Part shown: positions 1-12,193 of the stretch, one piece after another
Numbering within the stretch: the stretch's first letter is position 1
How the letters are laid out: each line of letters begins with the position of its first letter
Assembly: GCA_023055425.1 (NCBI GenBank)
Contig: JALGPY010000002.1
Coordinates: forward strand, 142,039,927 to 142,103,926
Source: Linanthus parryae
Lineage: Eukaryota > Streptophyta > Magnoliopsida > Ericales > Polemoniaceae
Reading direction: 5' to 3'
Length of the DNA stretch: 64,000 nt
Translations under genes and position numbers: made by a program
The notes under the pieces: model-generated
Database searches by the model: none
Seen by the model: only the letters and a program-made list of their open reading frames with translations
Told to the model about the DNA's origin: nothing

Positions 1-1049
1 GGGTTGTCTAATTATCTTATTATCCTAATTGCATGCATCATCCATACACCAACCACACAATAATAAGACAATAAAATAAACAACCACAAACAGAAATTAA
101 ACGTGATGTGGATATGACCTTTTCTAGACTAAGATAACTCCAAGTCAATGGAATTATCTATGAACCCTAAACAAACACATCTCCATGCGTCTTGATCTTT
201 TGGTCCATCCTTCATAGTCATGTGGAATGCTCCATGCTCCATGCTCAATCTTTTGTGGCTTCTTTGGCTTTGGGCTTCTTTTCTCCAATCTTGGCTAACA
301 ATCTACTTTATCTAGCACTAGGTAATATCTATACTAAATAAAATAAATCTCACAGGTTGAGAAAAAAAAATGGCACGCAGGCCATAAAACCCTAATTAAT
401 TATTACAATTAATTGATCAGCTCGCAGGCCGTAAAACCAAACCACAAAATTAAACATCCACATCAAAACACATCCTAAGGCCATATCCAATCACCATGCG
501 ATTTGCACATAAACAGTTAAAATTCAATTTTAACGCGCTTGGTCAATTTTAATTGATTTTAGGATTTCTAGGGTTAAAACGGTCCATGGGCCCAACAATC
601 AAATTGCCCGGGCCCAATAAGGTGAACCACAAGGCCCTAGGGCCGGACCAGCCCAAAACCCACAAGCCTAGGCCCGCAGGTTAGGGCCGCCCGGCCCCTA
701 GGGCGGCCAAGCTTGGGCGGCAAGCAAGGGGGGCGGTTCTAGGGGGGCCGAACCTCCTTATGGGAGTTGTTTCCAAAAACAAATCCCTTGCTTGGTGCCC
801 AAGTTTGGTTGTTTCCTTATTTTGGGAGAACTCCTTCTTCCCCAAGGATGCCCAAACCCTAGATCTAAGATCCTAAAATTTCTCAAACTCACCAATTCAT
901 GCATCCAATGCAAAAATTGGATCTTGTTATGATTAATTATTGACAAATTGCATTCCATGCTTGATTTGTCTTGTTTTACGCGATAAACAATCAAATTAAG
1001 GTGTAAAACAACTAAAACGTAACACATAAACCACGTTTATGCTCTACGA

Positions 1050-1067
1050 CCTGTGGCTCTGATACCA
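1050..1067 (-). other. Primer-binding site (initiator tRNA-Met)
   Basis: On the minus strand the sequence TGGTATCAGAGC starts one base inside the LTR end. This is the usual complement of the 3' end of plant initiator tRNA-Met and fixes the orientation of the element. Confidence 0.85.
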
Positions 1068-1068
1068 C

Positions 1069-2498
1069 TGTAGGGTTTTGATTCATGGATGCGCAACAGA
1101 AGCATAAACAATCATAAAACCATGCAAAACCCTCCAAGGATCACAAGTCAAGAGACATAACGATGGTAAGGGTAAGAAATCATAAACACACCTTAGGGTT
1201 CTCCTTTGATGACTTCAAACGCGAATTGTGTCACGTTCTCTATGGTTGATCCACGCCTATAGTTGATCCTAGATCTCCCAAGTCCTTGGTGCTAGCCCGG
1301 AAGAGGAAGAGGAAGAAGAATCACGCAAAACGAGACCCAAAAGGAGGGTCTCAGCCTCCTTGTGGCCGACGGGGACGGGGCGGCGGCAAGGGGGCGGTCG
1401 GCTCCCTTGTTGCTTGCTCTCTCTCCTTTTGTTCTCTCCCACTCTTTGTTATGTTCAATAATGAGCATAAGTTATGTGGGAAGGAAGGAAGGAAGGTCCT
1501 TTATATAGTCCAACAACTCCTTGTTAACTACCTAAAGGACTTATTCTAGTCCTACTAGAATTCAATTTAGTCCCTTCCTTGCAAATTAGTCCCTAATAAG
1601 TTTGCAAGGGTTTGCAAAGTGATCCTTCTAATTAATTAATCCTATTAATTAATTCCCAAATCTAGTTCAACTCTATGTAGCGTGTCACCCCATAGGTTCT
1701 ATCTAGTTGGTAGCAACTATTTGCTAATATGGAGCGGTCTCTAGCAAAACATCCATTCTAGCCAACTAATAGAATAGTCAACTTGACAACCTTTGTACAA
1801 GTAATTGTCTCATCCCTTTGTCTCTATATCCGGATTGGACACGAGACATACAAATCACACTCGTATATCCAATCCATAGTTTCTCGATCCATGGGAATAG
1901 CCTTATTCGTGCAAATAACATCAATATCCCATATTGATTTATTTGAGTCTGGCCAGACATTCTATAAGCACTATCCCTCGAGTGGCCTAGGATATTTGCT
2001 CCCGTTATGTGGGAGGGACAAATTCTATCTACGTCCACTACGATCTGTAAGCTTGCTTCTTATTGTATCCAGTACACGCCTTTATAACTACCCAGTTACG
2101 GTGTAGCGTTTGACGCTACCAAGATCACAATAATCCACAACTAGAATATCTAGTGACTTCAAGTCTAAGGATGACAATACCATTGCACCGCGAGAAGCGC
2201 TTGTGACTCAACATAACGTGTATGTAGCCTTCTCGGAGATGGGTCAATCCAGTGCAACATTCCCTAATGCACACCTATGTGTTGGATCGTGATATCTCCA
2301 TATCAATCCAACCCCATACTAGTCTATAGATGATTGTCCCATTTGATCATTATACTTGACTAGGGATATTTAAGATAAACAACACAATTGTAAATCTAAG
2401 GACTTCATTATATTAAATATCCAATAAATAATAATGAATTTCTAGCCACAAATAAATTCATACTAAACTAGATTGCCTCTAGGGCATCTATTCCAACA
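1069..2498 (-). repeat. 5' LTR of the minus-strand element
   Basis: Read on the minus strand, this LTR begins TGTTGGAATAGATGCCC and ends CCTACA, giving TG...CA termini, and is about 1,430 bp long. A TATATAAAGG promoter-like motif lies on the minus strand near 1499-1508. The start resembles a common class of long plant LTRs. The 5 bases beyond it (CTATC, 2499-2503) should be one copy of the target-site duplication; the other copy is outside the window. Confidence 0.8.
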
Positions 2499-5204
2499 CT
2501 ATCAAGTTCAAAGAAGATGATGTTTGCAAAGCTTGTGCTCAGGGTAAGCATATTAGAAGCTCTTTCAAACCAAAGAAGTTTGTAAGTACTTCTAGACCTA
2601 TATAACTAATTCACATGGATTTGTGTGGTCCTATGAGGACACCAACGCCAAAAGGTAAGAGGTATATGCTAGTTATTGTAGATGATTATTCTAGATATAC
2701 CTGGGTTATGTTTCTGAAAGAAAAATCTGAAGCCCTCTCTGAAGTTTCAAAGCTTTGCAGAGAACTTCAAAACTTGAAAAACCTACCCATTGCTTCAATT
2801 TGAAGTGACCATGATAGAGAATTTGATCAATTAGAATTTGATTTTTTCTGTACTAAGCATGGTATCTCTCACAATTTCTCTGCTCCTAGAACTCCTCAAA
2901 GTAATGGAGTTGTTGAAAGAAAGAACATGACTCTTGAAGATATGTCAAGGACAATGCTTCTAGAAAATAAGTTGCCAAAACATTACTGGGCAGAAGCTGT
3001 GAATACAGCAAATTATATTCTGAACATGTGCTTCATCAGACGTATCTTGAAGAAAACACCCTATGAACTCTTAAAAGGGAGAAAGCCAAACATCTCATAC
3101 TTCAGACCCTTTGGTTGCACATGCTATGTCCACAACAATGGTAAGGACAACTTGGGTTAAGTTTGATGCAAGAAGTGATGAAGGTATATTTTTTGGTTAT
3201 TCTCTTACTAGCAACGCTTATAGAGTTTATAATAAAAGAACCAAGCTAGTTGAAGAAAGTATTCATGTTATTTTTGATGAAAGCTATGATGGTTCTTTGA
3301 GTGAAAGTTTTTCAAACTTGAATCTGAACAAGCAGGAATCAGAAGAAGAAACTGAGAACTCTCTTGGGTTCAAGAAAGGTTCTGAAGGAAACATAAGCCA
3401 TTTTCAAGACCTTGAAAACATGTCTCAATGCCTTGAAAATAGAGATTAAAGACTTGACAAAGATGATCAGAAAGAGATGAATGATCAGGACTCTACTTCA
3501 AGACCAGGGAAGATATATGGAGAACCTGAACCATGGTCTCCAAGAAAGAGATTCAAATATCTTTCATTTCATCCAGCTGACAATATCATCTCTGACCCAA
3601 CCACTGGTACACAAACAAGGTCACAGTTGAAGAATCTTTGTGCCTTCAATGCTTTCATTTCTCTTGTAGAACCCAAAACTGTGAAGGAAGCTTTACAAGA
3701 AGCAGACTGGATTATAGCTATGCAAAGTGAACTCAATGAGTTTGAAAGAAACAAGGTATTGAACCTAGTTTCTCCACCTAAAAATCAGTCTGTCATTGGT
3801 ACCAGATGGGTGTTCAGAAACAAATTGGATGAGGATAGAAAAGTAATCAGAAACAAAGCAAGGTTAGTTGCTCAAGGTTACAATCAAGAATAAGGTATTG
3901 ATTATGACGAAACTTTTGCTCCAGTTTCCAGGTTAGAAGCAATTAGAATTTTGCTTGCATTTGCATCTTTCAAAAATATGAAACTATTTCAAATGAATGT
4001 AAAATGTTCTTTTCTGAATGGATACTTACAAGAAGAAGTTTATGTTGCACAACCTCCTAGTTTTGAAAATGATAAGTTTCCAGATCATGTTTATAAACTT
4101 GACAAAGCTCTTTATGGTTTGAGACAAGGTCCAAGGGCTTGGTACGAAAGATTGTCAAATTTTATGCTTGAAAATGATTTCAAAAGAGGATTGTTAGACA
4201 AGACCATTTTCATAAAGACTCATGAGAAAGATTTACTTGTAGTTCAGATTTATGTTGATGATATTCTATTTGGAGCTACTAATGATCTTCTATGCAAATA
4301 ACTCTCAAGTCTTATGAGCAGGGAATTTGAAATGAGTATGATGGGAGAGTTGAACTTCTTCCTTGGACTTCAAATACATCAATTGAAGAAGGGCATCTTT
4401 ATTCATCAAAGCAAGTATACTAGGGACTTGCCGAACAAGTACAACATGTCTCAATCCAAAGAAATAAATACTCCAATGAGTTCTACACTGTATTTAGATA
4501 AAAATGAATCTGGTAAGAGTGTCAATGTGAAAGAGTATAGAGGTATGATTGGATCATTACTATACCTTACTTCTAGTAGACCAGATATCATGTTCAGTGT
4601 ATGTATGTGTGCAAGATTTCAAGCTGATCCAAAGGAATTACACTTAACTGCTGTGAAGAGAATATTCAGATATCTCAATGGTCCCAAAGACATAGGGATT
4701 TGGTATCCAAAACATTCTAACTTCTCTCTGCATGGATTTTCATATGCTGACTTTGTAGGTTACAAAGTTGATAGAAAAAGCACTTCTGGAACTTGCCAAT
4801 TTATTTGATCATCTCTGATCAGTTGGCACTCCAAGAAACAGAACTCAGTTGCTCTATCAACAGCTGAAGCTGAATATATATCTGCTGGTGCATGTTGTTC
4901 ACGAGTGTTATGGATTGCTCAACAATTGAGGGAACTTGAATTTGATTTCAGAAGTATTCCCATCAAGTGTGACAACACTAGTGCAATATCTATTACAAAT
5001 AATCCAGTACAACATTAAATAACCAAGCATATTGATGTTAGACATCATTTCATCAGAGATCATGCTGAGAAAGGTGATATTTTTCTTGAATGTGTTTCTA
5101 CTAACATGAAACTTGCAGATATCTTCACTAAACCATTGTCAGATAAAAGATTCTCAGCTCTAAGACTGGAATTAGGCATGCTAAATAAGGATGCATTGGT
5201 TTAG
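2499..5204 (+). pseudogene. Copia pol relic (integrase, RT, RNase H)
   Basis: The frame starts inside the integrase zinc-finger end (CKACAQGK), continues through the catalytic core (HMDLCGP, then SDHDREF, then GVVERKN), the RT (DETFAPVSRLEAIR, YVDDILFG) and RNase H (STAEAEYISA, KHIDVRHH), and ends ADIFTKPLSDKRF plus about 20 residues. It is interrupted by stops near 2604, 2803, 3449, 3892, 4301, 4808 and 5018 and by a small frame change near 3155. Several stops are at CAA/CAG/CGA-type codons, as expected from C-to-T decay. In a live element this polyprotein would make the cDNA and integrate it. Confidence 0.9.
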
Positions 5205-5240
5205 GGGGAGCATCAGGTAAGCAAGGTAAGTTATTATGTG

Positions 5241-5357
5241 TTTCAAAGGTTTGAACTGATTTTCAAAGCCTTGAAAATCTATTCAAAGCTTTGGTCTTAT
5301 GTGTTTCAGCTTAACAATAATTTCAAGACCTTGAAACTATTTTCAAAGCCTTGAAAA
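5241..5357. repeat. Cluster of TTTCAARGCCTTGAAA palindromes
   Basis: Five or six close variants of a 16-bp palindrome (consensus TTTCAAGGCCTTGAAA) are packed into 117 bp at about 5241, 5261, 5281, 5321 and 5341. Related copies occur at 3402 and 3423 in pol, 6711-6800 at the start of the 3' LTR, and 7758 and 7830 near its end. The motif is confined to this element in the window. Its role is unknown. Confidence 0.75.
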
Positions 5358-5660
5358 TAACTCTGATAACTGATTAGTAAATAAGTTTTGGATCATTCAG
5401 TATTGGGTGCTATCTTTATAGATATTTGCTCAATATTGCCCCTACCTTTTTAAAATTGATTTTCAGCCAAATATAGTATTAAATTATTTATTTTCAACAA
5501 CTTCAAAGATTTGAATCCTTGTTGATCATTACATATCTATTAAGATCAAAAAAATATTGCAGTTTCCTTTTGAAATACAAACTCTCTGAGTATTTATCTC
5601 CTTCTCCTCTCCTTCACTCCATATAAAATTGACCTCTCTCTATTCTTCTCCCAAACCCTA

Positions 5661-6326
5661 ATGAGCACTAGAAGAGCCTCAGACAGAATCAAGATGGTTG
5701 GATGTTCAAAACCTAGATCTGAGAAGAAGAGAAAGATAGCTGAAGAAAATGTTCTAACTATCAGTGAAGACTCATAGTCAAAGAGCCTTACTGATGAAGA
5801 ACATGAGTCTTCACCACCCAAGAAGATGGTGAAAAAGGACAAGATTCCAGCAACTGGCAAGAAGAAACAGACTGCAGTATCTTCACAAGAAAATCATAAG
5901 GGAATTCATATTGGAAGCCCTAGGAGAGACAAGAAAAAGATAGACACAGGGATCAAAGGAAAATGAAAAGAAATTCACATTCAAAACTCAGACTCTGACA
6001 CTACTTCAGGATCCTATGGAGTGTACTCTGTTTCCAACAAGGAGAAACATGTGAAAGATCTATTCAAGTTTGTAGCTGCATCAAAATCAGGATAGAAGGA
6101 TCACAATATACCCTCGGCACAACAGAAAATGATGGTTGTGAAGAATAAACTAAAGCATGGAAGAAAAGCTTTGTAAGGACTCACCTTCTTGTTCAACAGT
6201 GTTATAGAGAAGATCAGTTGGTTCATTGAAGAACTAGATGTGGTTTCACAAGAAGTCCAAACCAATGATGAAGATAGTGAGGAATGAGAGGGAGATCATG
6301 ATGGAGATGAAGACCCAACCCCTTAA
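5661..6326 (+). pseudogene. Extra (envelope-position) ORF relic of the SIRE-like element
   Basis: An ATG at 5661 opens a 221-codon frame ending at TAA 6324-6326 with no frameshift but five internal stops. The product would be very basic at the N-terminus (RSEKKRKIAEE, SPRRDKKK) and acidic at the C-terminus (TNDEDSEE). I see no obvious signal peptide or membrane segment. SIRE-type elements carry an additional, so-called envelope-like ORF at exactly this place, so position rather than sequence supports the call. It may be a truncated form or an unrelated capture. Confidence 0.55.
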
Positions 6327-6658
6327 TCTTGCCTACTCTTTCTTTCCCATTCTTTCTTTTTGAGTTTTTAAGTTTTCATTTCAAAATTTTCCAGACACTT
6401 AACATCTTCTCATTCTTTTTGATGAAAGTCAAAAAGGGGGAGAAAAATCATAGGATTCTTAGGATTTTTTTGATTATGTTTAGATGACCTATCTTTTGGT
6501 CAGTAGGTTTTTCTGCAACTTACTTGCAGTTGTTGCTTTTGTTCATGAATAAGTTGGATCTTTTGGAATTACTGTGTTATTATTATCTGTGAATTGTGTA
6601 CTAATCAGTATTTTTTGTGGAAACTAAGAATCAAACAGATTGAGGTTTTTTCTTTCAT

Positions 6659-6670
6659 CAAGGGGGAGGT
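6659..6670 (+). other. Polypurine tract of the SIRE-like element
   Basis: AAGGGGGAGG lies directly before the TG that begins the 3' LTR at 6671. A second purine run (AAAAAGGGGGAGAAAAA) at about 6431-6446 is a candidate central or secondary tract. Confidence 0.65.
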
Positions 6671-7950
6671 TGTAAGATCACATGTTTCATGGACTTGAAA
6701 TACTCAGGTATTTCAAGGCCTTGAACCAGTCATCAAAGCCTTGAATCAGGTTTCACAGGCTTGAAATAGCAGGCCTTGAACCAGGATTCAAAGCCTTGAA
6801 ACTGTCTGACGTGCACTCATGTTCTAAGGGGGGTTTCTCTAAACTATTTTGGTCTAATTCTATCCCTCTCACCCCTGTAGTTGATGTGTTATTATTTGAT
6901 GATGAAATACAAATTGGTTTGATATATCTAACATGTTTTAATCCATCAGTTTGACTCAATTTTGCAGGGAAATTTTATTTCCTATATATGCAGGATTTGT
7001 TTCCATATCTGACTTTTGCAGAAAGGAAATCACTTAGTCAAGATGATCCTGTGATCAATCAGAGACTCATGAAAGCTTCTCAAAGTGTTTAAAGACAAGA
7101 TCAACAATATATCTGAAGATTGTGATCAATTTTTCGTTGGAGAATGTTGTTAAAGAGGGTCAAAGTTGTTGCCTAAAATACAGGAAGTTGCTGCTGAAAA
7201 TCTGGAAAGATTTGCAGAGCTTCAACCAGTATAAATGGAGCTCATTTTGAAGCATCAAAAAAACAACACTCAACGGGCAAAAAGAGAGACACAATTGTGG
7301 ATTGACAAGCATCAAAGAATTTCATCACTCTCACAATCCAACACACAGAAGTTCACTGCATTCTTCACTGCAGTTCTACACTCCGGTGTTCTTCTGTATT
7401 GTACTTCATTGGTAGATCATTTCTGTAATACTTCTATACTTCATTCTCAAGGATTGTTCAAAGTAAAAAATAGAGAATTCTTATTTAATCATTTATCTAG
7501 AGCCGGTACTAGATAGGTTAGGGAGAACCACAAGCTGTAACAGAGTAAGGCAATACTCAGTGCTTGAGATCTAGAGCTTAGCTTTTGATTAATAAGAATT
7601 GAGTTGAAAATCCTTCAGGGAGAAGATCCCTGAGGTAGAGACGTAGGTCCAAGTGGACTGAACTCTATAAATCCTTTGTCTCTTGCATTTACAGTTCATT
7701 CATATTCATAGTTTTTACAGCTCTCAAACTTGTCTGTTTTTTAAGGGTTTGAAACTCTTTTCAAGGCCTTGAAAGAGACTTGTTTGTTTCATTGCAAACT
7801 GTATTTCATTCCAGATGCTTGAATTTGTGTTCAAGGCCTTTAACTCCTTTGCACTTTAACTAAAACTTTGTGCCTCCTCAAGATTTGCAAAAATTTGGCA
7901 CACTCTATTCAACCCCCCCCCCCTTCTAGTGTATATGTGTTGCATATTCA
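6671..7950 (+). repeat. 3' LTR of the SIRE-like element
   Basis: The LTR starts TGTAAGATCACATG right after the polypurine tract and ends near a C-run followed by TTCTAGTGTATATGTG and CA-ending words. A TATA box (TATAAAT, 7230-7236) lies in its middle, where an LTR promoter is expected. No 5' copy is in the window for comparison, so the end is approximate. Confidence 0.7.
7230..7236 (+). promoter_or_regulatory. LTR TATA box
   Basis: TATAAAT sits about 560 bp into the LTR and is followed by a transcribed-looking R region. It is the probable promoter of the SIRE-like element. Confidence 0.5.
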
Positions 7951-7989
7951 TCTTCATACTCCCCCTTTCACTAAAGGTTGTGAATGAAG

Positions 7990-10900
7990 TATGATCGGCA
8001 GATTTAGTCCCTATCCCGGTATTAGGCCCGTGGGCAATAGGTGGCGAACGGATAAGGGAATGAGGGCGCAATATTGGTACATGACCAATAGTCCAAGACT
8101 GGCAAACGAAAAGGAGGAAAAGGATGTTTTCATAAGACTAGAAGGCCAGACCTGGCACTAACTTCTCGTCTACGGATCCGTAATATTATCTTTGAGGGAG
8201 TAGCCACCAAAAGTTGTTTTGGTCACAGTATTACTTTGGAATTGGTCATGTTGTGTATGGGTATGCGCTCTTAAATTCTAGCATGAATAACGCCTCAGAA
8301 TCTTTGGATGTCACCTCTAGAGGAGTAACTTAAGATTATGATATATGGCGCGCTATATTGAGACATGCTATGTCAGGAAAGGATGTTCAGGCTAGCTAAG
8401 GTAGGCCTGCTTGGAATATGCCCAAGGTACCCTTACCTGTGTGTGATTCTTGCCTTACATAGAAGGCGAAACACAAACTATCAAGTAAAGCAGTAAGGAT
8501 TATTGAGTCTTTACTTAATATTCATTATGTCATTATGATCCATTAAAAGTTAAAGCTAAGACAGGGTGCTTACAGTTCCATCACATTTATAGACAAATGT
8601 ACACGTCTCAAATATGTGTGCTAGATGCCCCATAAATCTGAGGCACCAGAGTACTTCAGACAGGTATCTACGAAAAGTAGAACCACTGGACAAGAGGATA
8701 TGTCCCTTAGCCAGAATGAGAGTGTGAGTGTCTATCTTAGCAAGAGCTATGTGATGGAAAGGAGTAGTAAGCCAGCTGTGCATTCCCCACACTCCGCAGC
8801 ATATGCTGTAGCGGATAGGAGGAGTAGGATACTGCCTGAAGATGGTTCGATGTATGATAGCACGTTCAAAGTAAATGTTCCATATCTTGAGGAGACACTT
8901 TGTTAAACGGATGTCGACGTACTCAACCAAACACCCACCAAGTTTGTATCGACTACGCCCTACGAGATGTGGACCAAAAGGCAACCAATATGAGGTCACC
9001 TTAGGCCATGGGCATCGGCAGCTTATGAGCTAACTAAGTTCGCAGAGAAGTAAGTCTCTAGGAAATATATGTTTCACTGGATGACGCCTCATCCATGAAT
9101 GATCAACAGGAAACAGTTCCTACGGATCTCCAGGACAGTGGGAGCAGCTAGCCTAGTGAAACAGCCCAACATAAATTATGACTGTGTGAGGAACCCTCTT
9201 TGCGTAGGAACGCTCTTTGGAGCGTACCCCGTCGACGATTTGACATCGAAGGGGAAGACATAATGGTCACCACGCAAGAAAATGATGAACCTAGGATATC
9301 GCCCCAGGATATTTCATCACCTGAAAAGAAAAAATTGAAAGTTAACCCTAGATGGATGAGACGTATCTTCACGGAGTAACGTATCTTCTCATACTATTCT
9401 GAGTACTCTAGGGGTTGCGTATTCAAAACGCAACAGCCGATTAATAGTGTAACTTAAATGGATTCACGAGATATATGATTTCCCATAAGGAGATGTCCAT
9501 AATTAAGGGAAATATTCGTAGAGATGATGATCTCCACGAGCATGGAGGAACCGCTAGAAAACACCATGTTCCTTAGTCCATTATGAGAAATTAGTCCCTC
9601 AAGGATCCTTCGGAGAGTGGGAGTGACTTTCTATGTGAGGTTCCCATCCATAGGGGTGATAACAAATTATGATCCTCCAATACAAGGGAATTGCTCGTGG
9701 GAGCATACCCCATCGACTGTTTGAGATCGAAGAGATGATCCTAAGGATCACCTTGCATAAACGATAGGATAGAATACTATGCCTTATTGTTCCCTAATTT
9801 TGAAGAATGAAAAGTAATTTTTACAGGAAAAGTTAGAGTCTGTAACGGACCAACCAAGTTTAAGACTAGGTTGACTTTTCCGACTGGATATCAGACTATT
9901 TGAGATGAGTGGATGTCCAAGGTCAATCAGAGACACAAACGGAAGCATAGTAAGGCATAAGACTTGCAGAGATATCGGTAATATTTGTGATGATGGAAAT
10001 AAGGCTCATTCTCGATAAATGTGACGACTAAATTTCTCAATAGAGAAATCAGAGAGGTGATCTGTATGACTCGACCACAGGGTTTCGATATGTATGATTG
10101 AATGCACAAATAGGTGCAAGCTAATTAAGTCCATTTATGGTCTTAGCTAGTCCTCTAAGTCAGCAGTATATTATCAATGGATGAAAAACCGCTGCATATC
10201 ACTCTCAGTAGTAGCGGGTAGATGATTACGTCTCTTATTATTGATGACACACTATTTTCCAGGGGAGTCTAAGGACTATTTCATATCCACTATAGGGTGG
10301 TTATCCTCTCAAATTTTGACGAAGGATATTGGTAGGGCGGGATGCATTCTCGTTCGTTCAAAAGGACTTCTTATATTGACGCATAAGGCGGACAACAAGA
10401 AGATACTCTGAACGGTTCCATGTTATGGACCCAATGCCATGTGATACTCCTATAGCTCGCTACAAGATTTTCCGAGCCTAAATATGTGCCCTAGAAGACA
10501 CCATACAAGATTGACCATATGAAAAAAGTGCACGGCGCAGTGGGAGTCTCATATACATTATGGTATGTAACAAGACCCACAAACCTCATGCAATCGGAAG
10601 AGTGGATTTCAGGATATCCAACTTGGGATACTAGATGATCACGTGTTATGACTATCGGAGATGATGCTTCGACTATCCAGCTGTGCATGCTGACTAGGGT
10701 GGGGACCTAGATACACGTGGATTTGCCTCAGACTATAGTCCATGACATACACATCGCATGGAACTGCAGCATACGTGTTGCACAATCGTATTAGACCGCT
10801 CCATTGACAATGGAAGCAAAGCACGATTGCCTATTTTTTCCCCGAGCAGAAATGTGTTTGAAGCTTTCTGATAAGCTTATGAGTTGTCGACGAACCTACT

Positions 10901-11140
10901 GCCATGAATTGTGTTAGCGTACGGCTTTAACACTGCAGTAAAAATGCATAGGAAATGGTACAATTTCACAAAAGATGAAATAACTACCTAAAGAGTAATC
11001 TTGGAGTAGATCGACTACGGGAAAAAGTGTAGGCACCTCCCATTCCTAAACCACATAAGAATTGTCTTTGTGGATTACTTTAGGGAATTAGGACTCGATA
11101 GTCGATCACTGGCAAGTTGATTGATGAGAATATGAGACAT
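7990..11140 (+). pseudogene. Ancient, extremely decayed Copia pol
   Basis: No long frame survives, but recognisable stretches appear in the correct order across three frames: LPVCDSCLT (gag-pre-integrase CESCL) at about 8437; KVKARTG (integrase start) at about 8548; PHKSEAPEYFR (for the usual HKSEAFEKFR) at 8628; HTPQ at about 8793; KMVRCMIARS (for LDMVRSM) at about 8838; TTPYEMWTKRQP at about 8950; CKLIKSIYGL-like RT wording at about 10110; and AVGVSYTLWYVTRPTN (for AVGSLMYAMLCTRPDI) at about 10530. The density of substitutions and small indels is far above that of any other element here. Confidence 0.75.
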
Positions 11141-12124
11141 TGGTAATTGGATTTTAATTGGATTTGTTTAATTATACTACATGTTGTTTCGATACGTGTA
11201 TGATACGTTTACATATCATGTGCTAGCATAGAACATGTCGCGCGGACACTAGGCTGTCTCCCTCACACGAGCAACCGCCTTTACGATATCTTGGATAGTC
11301 TAGGTGAATGGAAGATGAGACAGAATCCCGATAAGTGCTAGAAGCCTATGATATGATAAGTGACGCATGTCATATGAGGCACATGGCCTATGACAAGAGC
11401 TAGAAATCTATCAATAGTGCAAGACCCTGTCAGACGGATTCATTTGTCGCATTGGAAAAAGCTCCACGGTGAGATTGGTTTGTGGCCATTTGAACATGGT
11501 TACTACCCCGAGCCATGTATAGTCTGCGTAGAGAAAGCCAGCTGAGAGAATTGATTTCGATTTGCATATGTGCAACATTCAGTACTCGGTTTAGTAGTCA
11601 TAAGGGTTGTTGGACTTATACCTGCATAGTGGTCCCTATGGGATAGGACATGTGCTCTGATTAGAGTCCAAACACTATGGCGCATATCTTCCCGAGATAA
11701 CGAGTGCTGATGAGTAACATGAGGTGGCGAGTAGAGCTAGTCCATGAGATTCCTCGCAGTGTGAGCCTCGTTGATCATATAAAAATGATTGACACAATAT
11801 ACCCTTAGTCCTTTTATCCGTGTCGTGGAGAAACGGTTCGGTGGTGCTACTTTAGCGTGACACCTTACGGCTATGAATGATTTGGCCTTGCAGGACATTT
11901 CTAGGAAAGCAGCCAATCCGAATCAAAGCGGCACAATGGATGGAAAGGAAAATTCTCATTGCATCACTCTTTGTTATTTTCATTGGGCCCACCTACAATA
12001 TCTTATGGGATCATACAGGATATGAATATAATAAAGGAGATGTGGACTCATTGGAGCACGAACTTCGGGACAAGGTAGGTGCTCATGGTCTATGAGATGA
12101 CAATTGATCGAATCTGGGGGATAC

Positions 12125-12193
<69 letters not shown>

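Larger units (their letters stand above)
1..2498 (-). mobile_element. Non-autonomous (LARD-like) LTR retrotransposon, 5' part
   Basis: The element reads on the minus strand. Its 5' LTR occupies 1069-2498, a primer-binding site follows at 1050-1067, and the leader continues to the window start, so the other LTR lies outside. The visible 1,067 bases of internal sequence have no gag-like frame and contain a GC-rich stretch around 600-760 rich in GGGCGG/GGCCC words. The lack of coding sequence next to the PBS suggests a large non-coding derivative, but a gag further inside cannot be excluded. It interrupts the Copia integrase region at 2499, so it is younger than that element. Confidence 0.75.
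2499..7950 (+). mobile_element. SIRE-lineage Ty1/Copia retrotransposon, 5'-truncated
   Basis: In order, the element shows part of integrase, reverse transcriptase, RNase H, a spacer, an extra ORF relic, a polypurine tract and a 3' LTR. Gag and protease lie upstream of the nested insertion at 2498 and outside the window. An additional ORF between pol and the 3' LTR and the wording of the RT/RNase H region (for example SRPDIMFSVCMCARFQADPK) fit the SIRE/Maximus lineage. Stop codons in pol show it is inactive. The 3' boundary is uncertain by about 10 bp because several CA dinucleotides occur at 7944-7955. Confidence 0.85.

Noticed and set aside
1286..1549. Basic, Gly-rich plus-strand frame
   Set aside because: Lies in an LTR on the strand opposite to the element and is low complexity.
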